Origin: Acidobacteriota bacterium
GTDB taxonomy: Bacteria > Acidobacteriota > Blastocatellia > UBA7656
Assembly (NCBI GenBank): GCA_040754075.1
Contig: JBFMDH010000008.1
Location: 1-64,000 of the forward strand
DNA: 64,000 nucleotides
Direction of reading: 5' to 3'
Made by a program: the position numbers and the translations under genes. This document shows, piece after piece, positions 17,468 to 25,958 of this stretch (the first letter of the stretch is position 1; each line of letters begins with the position of its first letter). The notes under the pieces were generated by a model. That model was not told the origin of the DNA and ran no database searches. It worked only from the letters and a program-made list of their open reading frames with translations.

Positions 17468-19378
17468 TTATTGGCGTGATTCGTTTGCGGGGTTCAATAC
17501 GGCGCGCACCATCTGCGCGAGTTCGGTTGAGGTAAACGGCTTATGCAGGAAAGCCACGCCTTCTTTCAGCACGCCGTGATGGACAATCGAATCCGCTGTA
17601 TAACCAGAAAGAAATAACACCTTGATGTTCGGTCTCTCTAATTTCAGTTTTTCGGATAACTCTTTACCGCCCAATTGCGGCATGACTACATCGGTTAAAA
17701 TCAAGTCTATGGTTTCGGGAGTTTGTCTTGCGGTAATCAAGGCGTCATCGCCGTTTGCGGCTTCGATTACTTTATAGCCGAGTCCCCGCAAAACCCGCGA
17801 AGTATACTCGCGCACTTGCAACTCGTCTTCGGCTAAGAGTATCGTCTCGGTGCCTAAAGGCAATATATCGGCAGCCACCGACCGTTCAGACGAGGAGTCG
17901 GTGGGTTCGACTTGCGGCAAATATACCTTGAAGGTTGTGCCACGCTCCGGTTCACTATAAACCCAAATGTGTCCGCCACTTTGTTTGACGATTCCATAGA
18001 CCGTTGCCAACCCCAACCCGGTTCCTTTGCCTTTCTCTTTAGTGGTAAAAAACGGTTCAAAGACATGGGCAAGCGTTTTGGTATCCATGCCGCACCCGGA
18101 ATCGCTGACCACTAACATGACATAATGTCCGGCGCGCACCTCGACATGTTGCGCGGCATAGTTCTCATCCAAATAAGTATTGGCGGTTTCAATCGAGAGG
18201 CTGCCGCCATTGGGCATCGCATCACGGGCATTAACCGCCAGATTCATCAAGACCTGTTCAATCTGTCCGGGGTCTGCTTTGACGGGGTTCAATCCCGGGT
18301 CTAAGGTCGTTCTGAATCGGATGTCTTCGCCAATCAGCCGACTGAGCATTTTGCTGGTGTTTGCCACGATGGTGTTGAGGTCTAACACTTTGGGTTGCAG
18401 CACCTGTTTTCGACTGAAGGCAAGCAATTGCGAAGTGAGAGCCGCCGCCCGTTTACCGGATTTGTAAATTTCATCAATCTCCTGATGCATGGAATTGGTC
18501 GGGTCAAGCCGCGCCTTGATGAGATGGCAATATCCCAGAATAACCGTCAGCAGATTGTTAAAGTCATGCGCAACCCCGCCCGCTAAACGTCCCACCGCTT
18601 CCATCTTCTGCGCTTGAAGCAACTGTTCCTCAGTTCGCCGCAAGATTTCATCTGCCTGTTTGCGCTCCGTCATATCGCGCAATACCAGCACCGCGCCATC
18701 CCGCTTCCCGGCTTGCCCACGGATGGGAGATTTGCTGTAGCTGATAAATTTTTCGGTGCCATCTTTGGAAACCAGAGTCCCTGTATATTCGGTCGGCAAA
18801 TGAGCACTCTCTGCGTCGTTCAAATCTGACACCCGGGGTTCAACGGCTCCGTTGACATCCCCTTCAACCGTTTGAAAGACCTCAGCCAGCGGCATATCAG
18901 CGGCTTGCGCCAATGTCCAACCGGTAAGCGTTTCCGCCGATGGGTTCATGAAATTGATTCGTCCATTCAGGTCGGTGGCAATGACTGCATCGCCTATACT
19001 GGAAAGGGTCACTTGCAACCATTCCCGTTGCTTGCGTAAACGACGATCACTTTCCCGTCGCCCGTTGACCAGCACCACTAAAAGACCGAGTAACACCAGT
19101 ACATTAAACTGCGCAAAAAAATATTTTGCCGTAAGCACTCTCTCCGGTTGTGTCCGCCAAGTTGATAGCACGGAAACCAACTCAAACAACACTAACAGCA
19201 GCAACCCCGGTCCTTTCCCGAAAAACCAACTGATCCCGATTAACGCGAGAATCACCATAAAACTCAAATCAATCCCGATGGAAAGACGACGAAGGAGAAA
19301 CGCAAGGAGAAGAATCAACGCAAACGCGGCAAGTCCGCAGCCGTAGCGCACGATTAGTGATTTGGTGGTTTTTTGCAT
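17468..19378 (-). CDS. Hybrid sensor histidine kinase (DUF4118-PAS-HisKA-HATPase-receiver)
   Basis: From the ATG at 19378 (GAGGAA 7 bases upstream) the protein is 636 residues. An N-terminal DUF4118-type block of membrane helices (about 8-95) is followed by a PAS domain (about 110-235, with SSIGDAVIATDLNGRI). The HisKA domain has the phospho-accepting His in GGVAHDFNNLL. The ATPase domain has NLAVNARDAMPNGG, VSDSGCGMD and GKGTGLGLATVYGIV. A receiver domain follows, with Asp in DLILTDVVMP and Lys in FLHKPF. It autophosphorylates on His and passes phosphate to its own receiver; its output partner is unknown. Its N-terminal half is clearly paralogous to the divergent kinase at 20,220. Confidence 0.9.
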   Translation of the reverse strand: MQKTTKSLIVRYGCGLAAFALILLLAFLLRRLSIGIDLSFMVILALIGISWFFGKGPGLLLLVLFELVSVLSTWRTQPERVLTAKYFFAQFNVLVLLGLLVVLVNGRRESDRRLRKQREWLQVTLSSIGDAVIATDLNGRINFMNPSAETLTGWTLAQAADMPLAEVFQTVEGDVNGAVEPRVSDLNDAESAHLPTEYTGTLVSKDGTEKFISYSKSPIRGQAGKRDGAVLVLRDMTERKQADEILRRTEEQLLQAQKMEAVGRLAGGVAHDFNNLLTVILGYCHLIKARLDPTNSMHQEIDEIYKSGKRAAALTSQLLAFSRKQVLQPKVLDLNTIVANTSKMLSRLIGEDIRFRTTLDPGLNPVKADPGQIEQVLMNLAVNARDAMPNGGSLSIETANTYLDENYAAQHVEVRAGHYVMLVVSDSGCGMDTKTLAHVFEPFFTTKEKGKGTGLGLATVYGIVKQSGGHIWVYSEPERGTTFKVYLPQVEPTDSSSERSVAADILPLGTETILLAEDELQVREYTSRVLRGLGYKVIEAANGDDALITARQTPETIDLILTDVVMPQLGGKELSEKLKLERPNIKVLFLSGYTADSIVHHGVLKEGVAFLHKPFTSTELAQMVRAVLNPANESRQ

Positions 19379-20219
19379 CGCCGGTTCCTCGCAGATTAGA
19401 CCAAACAGATGGTTTGGTAGGTTAAGACTGAGGAACGAAATCAGAGAGATAAGCACAACACTTATCTTGAATTCTCTGTAAGTTACCTTTATCTGCCAGG
19501 TCGAGTATATTACAAAATATATTTAATGCGCGACTCTTTCGTTGCTTAAATTGTGCCCAGACCGTCAACGTCCGCCAGGGGTTGTCCCATTCGGTAATGG
19601 CGACCGCCCCATAGCCCCCGGTACATAAATCGGCGAGATTATAAAAAACACCCGACCATTTTTCAGAACCGGTAAATGCGCCACTGCGTCTTCGCCTCCA
19701 ATCAATAATGATGCTTTCAGGCTACACAAGGCTTATGCCGGGAAGCCGGGTTTCGAGATGATTCCAGATGCCGGTTGGCAACTGATGGATAATTCCTTTA
19801 ATGCGACTTGAAACCGTGATATAAATTCACCCGAAATCAAGAAGCACAGGGGCAAATGGTCAACGTTGACCACAGGCTTTATCAACTTTGGTCATCGTAA
19901 AATCAATTGCTCGTCTGTCGCTCCCCCATAGACTTTGAGCCGGAATGTTGTTGGGCTTAGAGTCTCGCAAACACCTCAGCAAGCGTTTCCGGGCGACTGA
20001 CCTCAACCAGGATGGTGAGGTTTTGTAAGATGACCTGCGCCCGAAGTCATCTACGATATTCCGTGCTAGATTCTTGATGATTGGCGAATGCCGAACGCGG
20101 TGAGTCACTAAAATTAAATCTGCAATCACGTTAATCAATAAGCCTTGCTGAAACGAATTGGATGGTTATTTGATGCCTTTTAGGAAGGGCAATTCACCTT
20201 GGAGAGTGAAGAGGTTTCT
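19379..20219. other. Spacer between divergent kinases; possible decayed coding sequence
   Basis: No intact gene is seen in these 841 bases. On the minus strand, however, three frames show protein-like stretches broken by stops and frame changes. One contains VILQNLTILVEVSRPETLAE (about 19,960-20,040), one VYGGATDEQLIL (about 19,905-19,945), and one LLIGGEDAVAHLPVLKNG followed by ISPIYVPGAMGR (about 19,600-19,720). This could be a dead gene or chance. The region must also contain the promoters of both kinases; none stands out. Confidence 0.3.
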
Positions 20220-23021
20220 ATGAAAAAGAGGGTGCGAACAGTGGCGCTACGCTATGGCTTGCCGGTGCTTTCATTCCTGGCAATTCTTCTGATTGCAGTA
20301 GCCATCAGGCGCTATTTTTCCATAACCTTAGACCCCACAACTTTGCTTATCGTTTTGTTGATTGCCAGCGCCTGGTATGGTGGCAGGGGTCCTGGGTTGC
20401 TCGTTGCCCTGGAATACGAAATTGCCGTGCTATATTACACCTGGCATCAACAAACCGCGCCAAGATATTTTTTTCTCATGTTGAACCGCCTGATTCTCTT
20501 CATCAGTCTGGTGCTGTTTGTCAGTTCTCGCCGCAAGGCTCAACACCGGGTTGAGGCAGAGCGTGAGCGGCTTCGCGTGTCACTTGCAAGTATCGGGGAT
20601 GCGGTGATCGCTACAGACATCAACGGACTGATTGATTTCATTAATCCGACGGCGGAAACCTTGACGGGCTGGACGAAAGACCAGGCGGTCGGCAAATCCA
20701 TTACCACGGTCTTCAATATCGTAAATGAATTCACTCGCCAGTTGGTCGAGAATCCGGTTGCAAAGGTGTTGCGTGAAAAGACCATCGTCGGGCTTGCCAA
20801 CCACACCATCTTAATCGCAAAAGGCGGCAGAGAAATTCCGATTGACGACAGCGGCGCGCCGATTCGCTTATCCGATGGCAAGGTTGTCGGGGTCATCCTG
20901 GTGTTTCGCGATGTGTCGGAGCGTAAACGCGCCGAACAAACCAAAGCGGCATTAGCCGCTATCGTTGAATCATCTGACGACGCCATCTTCAGCAAGGATT
21001 TGCAGGGAGTTATTCTCAGTTGGAATCAAGGTGCCGAACGCCTCTATGGCTACACCTCTGACGAAGTGATTGGCAAATCGGTGGCTTTATTGATGCCGCC
21101 CGACCGCAACGACGATTTCCCAAATATCCTGGCAGCCTTGCAGCGCGGCGAAATCATTTCGCATTACGAAACCGAGCGTAGGCGCAAAGATGGTACAGTA
21201 TTCGAGATTTCTTTGACGGTATCCCCGATTCGCAACGCCATCGGTGAGATGATTGGCGCATCGACAATTGCCCACGACATCACTGAGCACAAGCGCCTGG
21301 AGAAAGAGGGAGAAGTGTTGTTGTTGCGTGAGCAAACGGCGCGTCAGGAAGCCGAACGCCGCTGGCACGACAGCATTACGCTGACCGAGATGAGCCGCGA
21401 ATTGGTCGCCCACCTCGATACCGCTCAGGTAACCGCTACGCTTTGCCGGACAGTGCGTAAATTATTGGGTTGTGATGGAGCAGCTTTTATATTGTATGAA
21501 GGGGAGAGCGTTTTTTATGCCGACGAAGATGCCCGGATGCCGCTTTGGAAAGGACGTCGGTTTTCTTCCACAAACTGTATTTCGGGGTGGTCGATTATTC
21601 ACCGAATGCCGGTAGCGATTGCAGACATTTATACCGATTCCCGAATCCCGATTGATGAGTATAAAAAAACATTCGTGAAAAGTTTGGCGATGATGCCGGT
21701 CGGTCCCAGAGAGCCGGTCGCGGCAATCGGCGCTTACTGGGCACATCAACACCAGGCGAGCGATTATGAACTTGATTTATTGCGCGCTGTGGCATCGGCA
21801 GCCGACCTCGCGCTGGCGAGAGCAAAAGCTTATGAAGAAATGAGCGCCGCCCGCGCCCGCGCAGAAGAAGCCAACCGCTTGAAAGATGAGTTTCTGGCGA
21901 CCTTATCCCATGAACTCCGAACCCCGCTCAACGCCATGATGGGATGGTCGCGTCTCATCCAGGGCGCGAATATAGATGACAAAACCAGGAAGCGCGGGAT
22001 AGAGATTATTGAGCGGAGCGCCGCCGCACAGGAGCAACTTATTGAAGATTTATTGGATGTCTCGCGCATTATTGCCGGGAAACTGACGCTCAATATGGAA
22101 TCGCTGAAACTGGATACCTGCATTGAACCGGCAATTGATTCAGTGCGACCGGCAGCAACCGCTAAAGATATTCAACTGCATGTCAACCTTGACCATTCTG
22201 TGAACCTCATTCGAGGTGATGCTGCGCGCCTTCAGCAAGTGGTCTGGAATTTACTGACCAATGCCATAAAATTTACTCCACGCGGCGGCAAGGTCTATCT
22301 ATCATTGGTTCGCAATGCTCAAGACGTGCAACTTAGGGTGCGCGACACCGGGCAGGGCATCAAGCCGGAATTTCTGCCTTATATTTTTGATCGTTTCCGC
22401 CAACAGGAGAGCATCTACACTCGCCAGCAAGGTGGTCTCGGTCTGGGGCTAGCTCTGGTCAAACACCTGGTTGAATTACATGGCGGAACCATTGAAGCGC
22501 ATAGCACAGGGGAAAACCAGGGGGCGACCTTTATCATTACTCTACCTTTAGTTGAGGAGACGCAAAATATGCCAACCGTTGAAAACGACCATGCGTCAAC
22601 ATCATTGGATTCACATGCGCTTCCATCGGTACGGGTGCTGGTCGTTGAAGATGACCCGGACTCTTTAGAGTTGGTGCGTTTTGTGCTGGAAATGCAAGGA
22701 GCCGAAGTGAAGTGCGCCAGTCGCGTTTCGGAAGCCATCGGCTTATTAAACCAATGGACGCCGCAAGTGGTGGTCTCTGATATTGGTTTGCCGGATGAAG
22801 ATGGCTATTCATTAATCCGTCAGCTAAAGCTAATCGAAGAGGAAAAGAAAAGCGCCATCCCGGCATTGGCACTCACCGGTTTCGCCGGTCGAACAGAAGG
22901 GTTGCGCGCAGTGGAAGCGGGCTTTCAATTCTTTCTCACTAAACCGATGGAAGCCGAAAAATTGATCGACGCCGTAGCGAAGTTGGTCAAGCCGGAACTG
23001 ACAATGAAGGTCACGGAATGA
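20220..23021 (+). CDS. Hybrid sensor histidine kinase (DUF4118-PAS-PAS-GAF-HisKA-HATPase-receiver)
   Basis: The ATG at 20220 has GAAGAGG just upstream and gives 933 residues; the earlier TTG at 20199 is unlikely. Membrane helices of DUF4118 type (about 10-110) precede PAS1 (SIGDAVIATDINGLIDF), PAS2 (IVESSDDAIFSKDLQGVILS) and a GAF domain (about 385-545). The HisKA motif is FLATLSHELRTPLN, the ATPase boxes are WNLLTNAIKF, VRDTGQGI and GGLGLGLALVKH, and the receiver has Asp in VVVSDIGLPDEDGY with Lys in FFLTKPM. The two PAS and one GAF domains suggest integration of several cytoplasmic or redox cues. No response regulator with an output domain lies nearby, so the target is unknown. Confidence 0.9.
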   Translation: MKKRVRTVALRYGLPVLSFLAILLIAVAIRRYFSITLDPTTLLIVLLIASAWYGGRGPGLLVALEYEIAVLYYTWHQQTAPRYFFLMLNRLILFISLVLFVSSRRKAQHRVEAERERLRVSLASIGDAVIATDINGLIDFINPTAETLTGWTKDQAVGKSITTVFNIVNEFTRQLVENPVAKVLREKTIVGLANHTILIAKGGREIPIDDSGAPIRLSDGKVVGVILVFRDVSERKRAEQTKAALAAIVESSDDAIFSKDLQGVILSWNQGAERLYGYTSDEVIGKSVALLMPPDRNDDFPNILAALQRGEIISHYETERRRKDGTVFEISLTVSPIRNAIGEMIGASTIAHDITEHKRLEKEGEVLLLREQTARQEAERRWHDSITLTEMSRELVAHLDTAQVTATLCRTVRKLLGCDGAAFILYEGESVFYADEDARMPLWKGRRFSSTNCISGWSIIHRMPVAIADIYTDSRIPIDEYKKTFVKSLAMMPVGPREPVAAIGAYWAHQHQASDYELDLLRAVASAADLALARAKAYEEMSAARARAEEANRLKDEFLATLSHELRTPLNAMMGWSRLIQGANIDDKTRKRGIEIIERSAAAQEQLIEDLLDVSRIIAGKLTLNMESLKLDTCIEPAIDSVRPAATAKDIQLHVNLDHSVNLIRGDAARLQQVVWNLLTNAIKFTPRGGKVYLSLVRNAQDVQLRVRDTGQGIKPEFLPYIFDRFRQQESIYTRQQGGLGLGLALVKHLVELHGGTIEAHSTGENQGATFIITLPLVEETQNMPTVENDHASTSLDSHALPSVRVLVVEDDPDSLELVRFVLEMQGAEVKCASRVSEAIGLLNQWTPQVVVSDIGLPDEDGYSLIRQLKLIEEEKKSAIPALALTGFAGRTEGLRAVEAGFQFFLTKPMEAEKLIDAVAKLVKPELTMKVTE

Positions 23022-23092
23022 ACTGAAAAGTTAGTTGATAGAAAAACCAGTTTTCAATCTTTGCAAGCCGCGCTGGTCAACTTGCCGAACAT

Positions 23093-24511
23093 TCATCCGC
23101 CAGGTGGTTTGAAAAGCGCAGCATCGCGCCAACCTGAAGGATAAATGATTGATTCAATCAAGGGATTCAATTGGCAAATCGCTTCCGGTTTTACCGCTTC
23201 GCCATCAATCAGCAAATTCACCGCATCCTGAGTGAAACTAACAACCGGCCAGGGAAAGATGCCAAACGCCTCTCGCACAACCGGAAGGCGTTGCGGGTCA
23301 TAGCCCAACAACTGCGCGCCGACGAAATCCATCGCCGCGCCATTGCTGCTCGCAAAAATCATTGCAAGCGGTAACGATTTCGGCGCAAGCGGGCCATCAC
23401 CTTGACCTGCAACAATCGCATCGGCAATGTGCAACACCTTGCGCATCGGTTCATCTGCAAGTCTGCCACTCACATCGCCGTATAACAGAATGCGATTGAG
23501 GTCTAGACAGGTTCGCCATATCGTATCATTGCCCGACCACGAACCTTCGACGCCGATTTTATCTCCGGTCAGTTGTAAAACCCGCGTCAAATTTTTTGCA
23601 ACCCCATTCCAGATTTTCGTCGTCGCTTCCGACGCTGCCATATTTTGCCGGTCGAGCGTATATTCGAGCAGCCGCTTGGTCACGTCCGCGCCCGGATAAC
23701 AATCGCCTGAATTTTGCGAACCGCCAACCCGATGATGGGGCAGATACTCTTTATTGCCATTGATGCCAATCAGATTTTTCAACGCACAGGTAATCCCGGC
23801 TTTTTTGTGGGTTTTCAATTTCGGAAGATTAATGACCACATCGGCTTCCATCACATCTCTGGCGACCAGATATTGATGACGCCCCGGCGCATGCGTCTTT
23901 GCCATCAATCGCGGGTCATAGCAGGTTACGCGAAAATGATTGTCGGGATTGCTCACCGGTTCAAGCAGACTTTCGCTGCCGAGGTCGAATAACACGAATT
24001 CATCCACAGCAATTTTATTTTCATCGGCAAAGCGCACACCATCCTGCATAACACAGGTGGTGCGCCGAAAATCCTTGATGCCTTTAAAGCGTGGCTCAAC
24101 TTTTATCAACTCGTCAGCCCATTGGTTCAGCCCTGTGACCCGCAAAAGCTCAGCAAAATCGCACCGTTGAACCGGCGCATCACCGACGAGAATTTCTGCG
24201 GCTTGGGTTTGCCGGACGATTTCAACTACCACGCGAATGAGCGAGGGATGAGTAATCATCGGCTCCATGCCATCCGCGCCTTCGTTTTCGTGCAACACGA
24301 AATTGGGTTTGATTAACACCCGCGCGCCCTCTGGAATTACTTGCCCCAGTAAATTGCGCGAATCAGTTGACCATCCAAGCGCCTTGCAGATTTGGCTTAA
24401 CGCGAGGTCTAAATCGTCATCCGTTTCACAGACGGTTTTATACGCCGCCGAAGGCAAGCGACTGAGGGCAATGCGCGGGTCAGTCAATGATGAGTTTGCA
24501 CATTGATTCAT
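23093..24511 (-). CDS. DUF362 domain-containing protein
   Basis: The 472-residue protein has the DUF362 signature: RVLIKPNFVLHENEG near the N-terminus, then EILVGDAPVQ, DVVINLPKLKTHKKAGITCALKN in the middle, and a C-terminal half with GDGPLAPK. DUF362 proteins are of uncertain function; some carry ferredoxin-type clusters, but no CxxCxxC motif is visible here. It overlaps the preceding phenylacetate-CoA-ligase-like gene by ATGA, so the two are translationally coupled and may act on the same substrate. It is the last gene of the EPS run and converges on the kinase gene at 23,021. Confidence 0.8.
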   Translation of the reverse strand: MNQCANSSLTDPRIALSRLPSAAYKTVCETDDDLDLALSQICKALGWSTDSRNLLGQVIPEGARVLIKPNFVLHENEGADGMEPMITHPSLIRVVVEIVRQTQAAEILVGDAPVQRCDFAELLRVTGLNQWADELIKVEPRFKGIKDFRRTTCVMQDGVRFADENKIAVDEFVLFDLGSESLLEPVSNPDNHFRVTCYDPRLMAKTHAPGRHQYLVARDVMEADVVINLPKLKTHKKAGITCALKNLIGINGNKEYLPHHRVGGSQNSGDCYPGADVTKRLLEYTLDRQNMAASEATTKIWNGVAKNLTRVLQLTGDKIGVEGSWSGNDTIWRTCLDLNRILLYGDVSGRLADEPMRKVLHIADAIVAGQGDGPLAPKSLPLAMIFASSNGAAMDFVGAQLLGYDPQRLPVVREAFGIFPWPVVSFTQDAVNLLIDGEAVKPEAICQLNPLIESIIYPSGWRDAALFKPPGG

Positions 24512-25902
24512 GAGGCAATCTGCTCCAAAGGTTTAACGTGGCTGATGACCGGACGAAATTTATTGGCTTTGGTGCGTTCGATGTGATCGACCACGACAAT
24601 ATCAATCGGTAATCCTTCAAGATTTAAACCAAGCGTAGATTGAATACGGCTTGAAATAGCTTCATTAAATTCGCGTTTCGGAACGATGCTGAGGTGAATG
24701 GAATAGTCGGCTTGTTGCACCAGTTGATATTCCTGAACCGCCGCGTCTTTCATCATATGAGGAATTTGCGAACCGGAAATCCAACGCCCGCTGCGAAGCC
24801 AGATGCGGTCGGTCTCTCGCCCGATGATTTCATTTAAAGTGAAACTCGGATTTCCCGGCGCACTCGCAACCGGGAAGTGCCCCAGGTCGCCGATGCGATA
24901 GCGAATCATCGGCATACCGTCAGCGTGCAGTTTGGTAATCAGAATCGAACTCACCGTTTCAGTTGATTCCGGCTCAATTAACAGATTTGCCCAGTCAAGC
25001 GCGAAACTTGTGGATTGTTGAGGATTGAGCTGATATCCGATATAGCCTACATCGCGGCTGCCATAACGTTCGTGAACCGGGCGACGAAAGACGGATTCAA
25101 TGATGGCGCGATGATGCGGCAATAATTTTTCCGCGCCGGTTACAAATCCGATTTCAGGATAGTTGGGCTTGAGGTGGTGTTCAGCAACCCACTCGGCTAG
25201 TGCGCCAAGCGGCGCTGCATAAGCGATGATCAGTTCCGGTTGCCAGCGTTGAAATTCAAGGTGATATTTTTCCAGGGTGTCTTGTGCCAAGCGAAAACAA
25301 TCGAACCAGCGTTGATGATTGAGAAACGCAATGAACCGGTCACGCAGGCTATCGCGTTTTACAGGGTCGAGGTGATGTCCCCAGAGTAGCGCCGTGCGGG
25401 TTCCCGCCGGTGCGCCAATTTGTTCCTGAAAACGCTCGCCGGCGCTTTCTCGCCATCCTTGCTCTTCCGCTCCCAGCCATATCTCAACCGGCTTTCCGGT
25501 TGAACCGCCGGTGGAATCGTGCAGAAGTTTTTCTTTCGGTATGGCTTTCGACAAGATGGTTTTTCCGGCTTGAAAGAGGTCATCTTTCTCAAGCGCGGGA
25601 AGCCTTGCGAAATCTGCAAAACTGAAATCCGTGAACGGGTCGAATCCGATATGGTCGAAGCGTTCACGATAAAAATCGGTTTCCCGGTAAGCCCGGCGCA
25701 GCGAAAAATGCAAACGACGCAAAATCCATTCACGCTTTTGCTCGGTGCTCCAATGCGTTGTGGTTCGGCGAAACTCCATGCCTGCGTAAAAGGCAAGCAT
25801 CACCGGACGCCTCGCAGACTTTCTGAAATTTCGCGCCCGTTGCAAGGGAAAATAGAGGCGTCGAGAGATAAACCGATGGGTTGACCTTGCCATACTTCTC
25901 AT
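24508..25902 (-). CDS. Phenylacetate-CoA-ligase-like (CapK/PaaK-family) adenylate-forming protein
   Basis: The 464-residue protein belongs to the PaaK/CapK group of adenylate-forming enzymes found in capsule and EPS loci. The P-loop-like segment HDSTGGSTGKPVEIW near residue 130 is the ATP/AMP motif. VHERYGSRDVGYIGYQ, MIRYRIGDLGHF and GRETDRIW are further core motifs. The N-terminus (FISRRLYFPLQ) also fits this subfamily. The substrate is unknown; a carboxylic acid or acyl group destined for the polysaccharide is plausible. The gene lies 57 bases downstream of a beta-helix gene and overlaps the DUF362 gene. Two ATGs (25902 and 25893) are possible starts; neither has a strong ribosome binding site. 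Confidence 0.8.
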   Translation of the reverse strand: MRSMARSTHRFISRRLYFPLQRARNFRKSARRPVMLAFYAGMEFRRTTTHWSTEQKREWILRRLHFSLRRAYRETDFYRERFDHIGFDPFTDFSFADFARLPALEKDDLFQAGKTILSKAIPKEKLLHDSTGGSTGKPVEIWLGAEEQGWRESAGERFQEQIGAPAGTRTALLWGHHLDPVKRDSLRDRFIAFLNHQRWFDCFRLAQDTLEKYHLEFQRWQPELIIAYAAPLGALAEWVAEHHLKPNYPEIGFVTGAEKLLPHHRAIIESVFRRPVHERYGSRDVGYIGYQLNPQQSTSFALDWANLLIEPESTETVSSILITKLHADGMPMIRYRIGDLGHFPVASAPGNPSFTLNEIIGRETDRIWLRSGRWISGSQIPHMMKDAAVQEYQLVQQADYSIHLSIVPKREFNEAISSRIQSTLGLNLEGLPIDIVVVDHIERTKANKFRPVISHVKPLEQIAS

Positions 25903-25958
25903 AAGCTTTAACTGCCTTGAATTTGCTCAATAGTTAGCCAATGGACTGGCTCCGGTAA

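Noticed and set aside
19860-20138. 92-residue minus-strand open frame
   Set aside because: No ribosome binding site and a basic, unlikely composition; protein-like stretches in other frames overlap it, so it is treated as part of the possible decayed region.
25730-25930. A frame that could give another N-terminus to the PaaK-like protein, joined by a frameshift near 25,825
   Set aside because: The annotated frame (FISRRLYFPLQ) fits the N-terminus of EPS-linked PaaK/CapK proteins better, and the other frame has a TTG start with no ribosome binding site.
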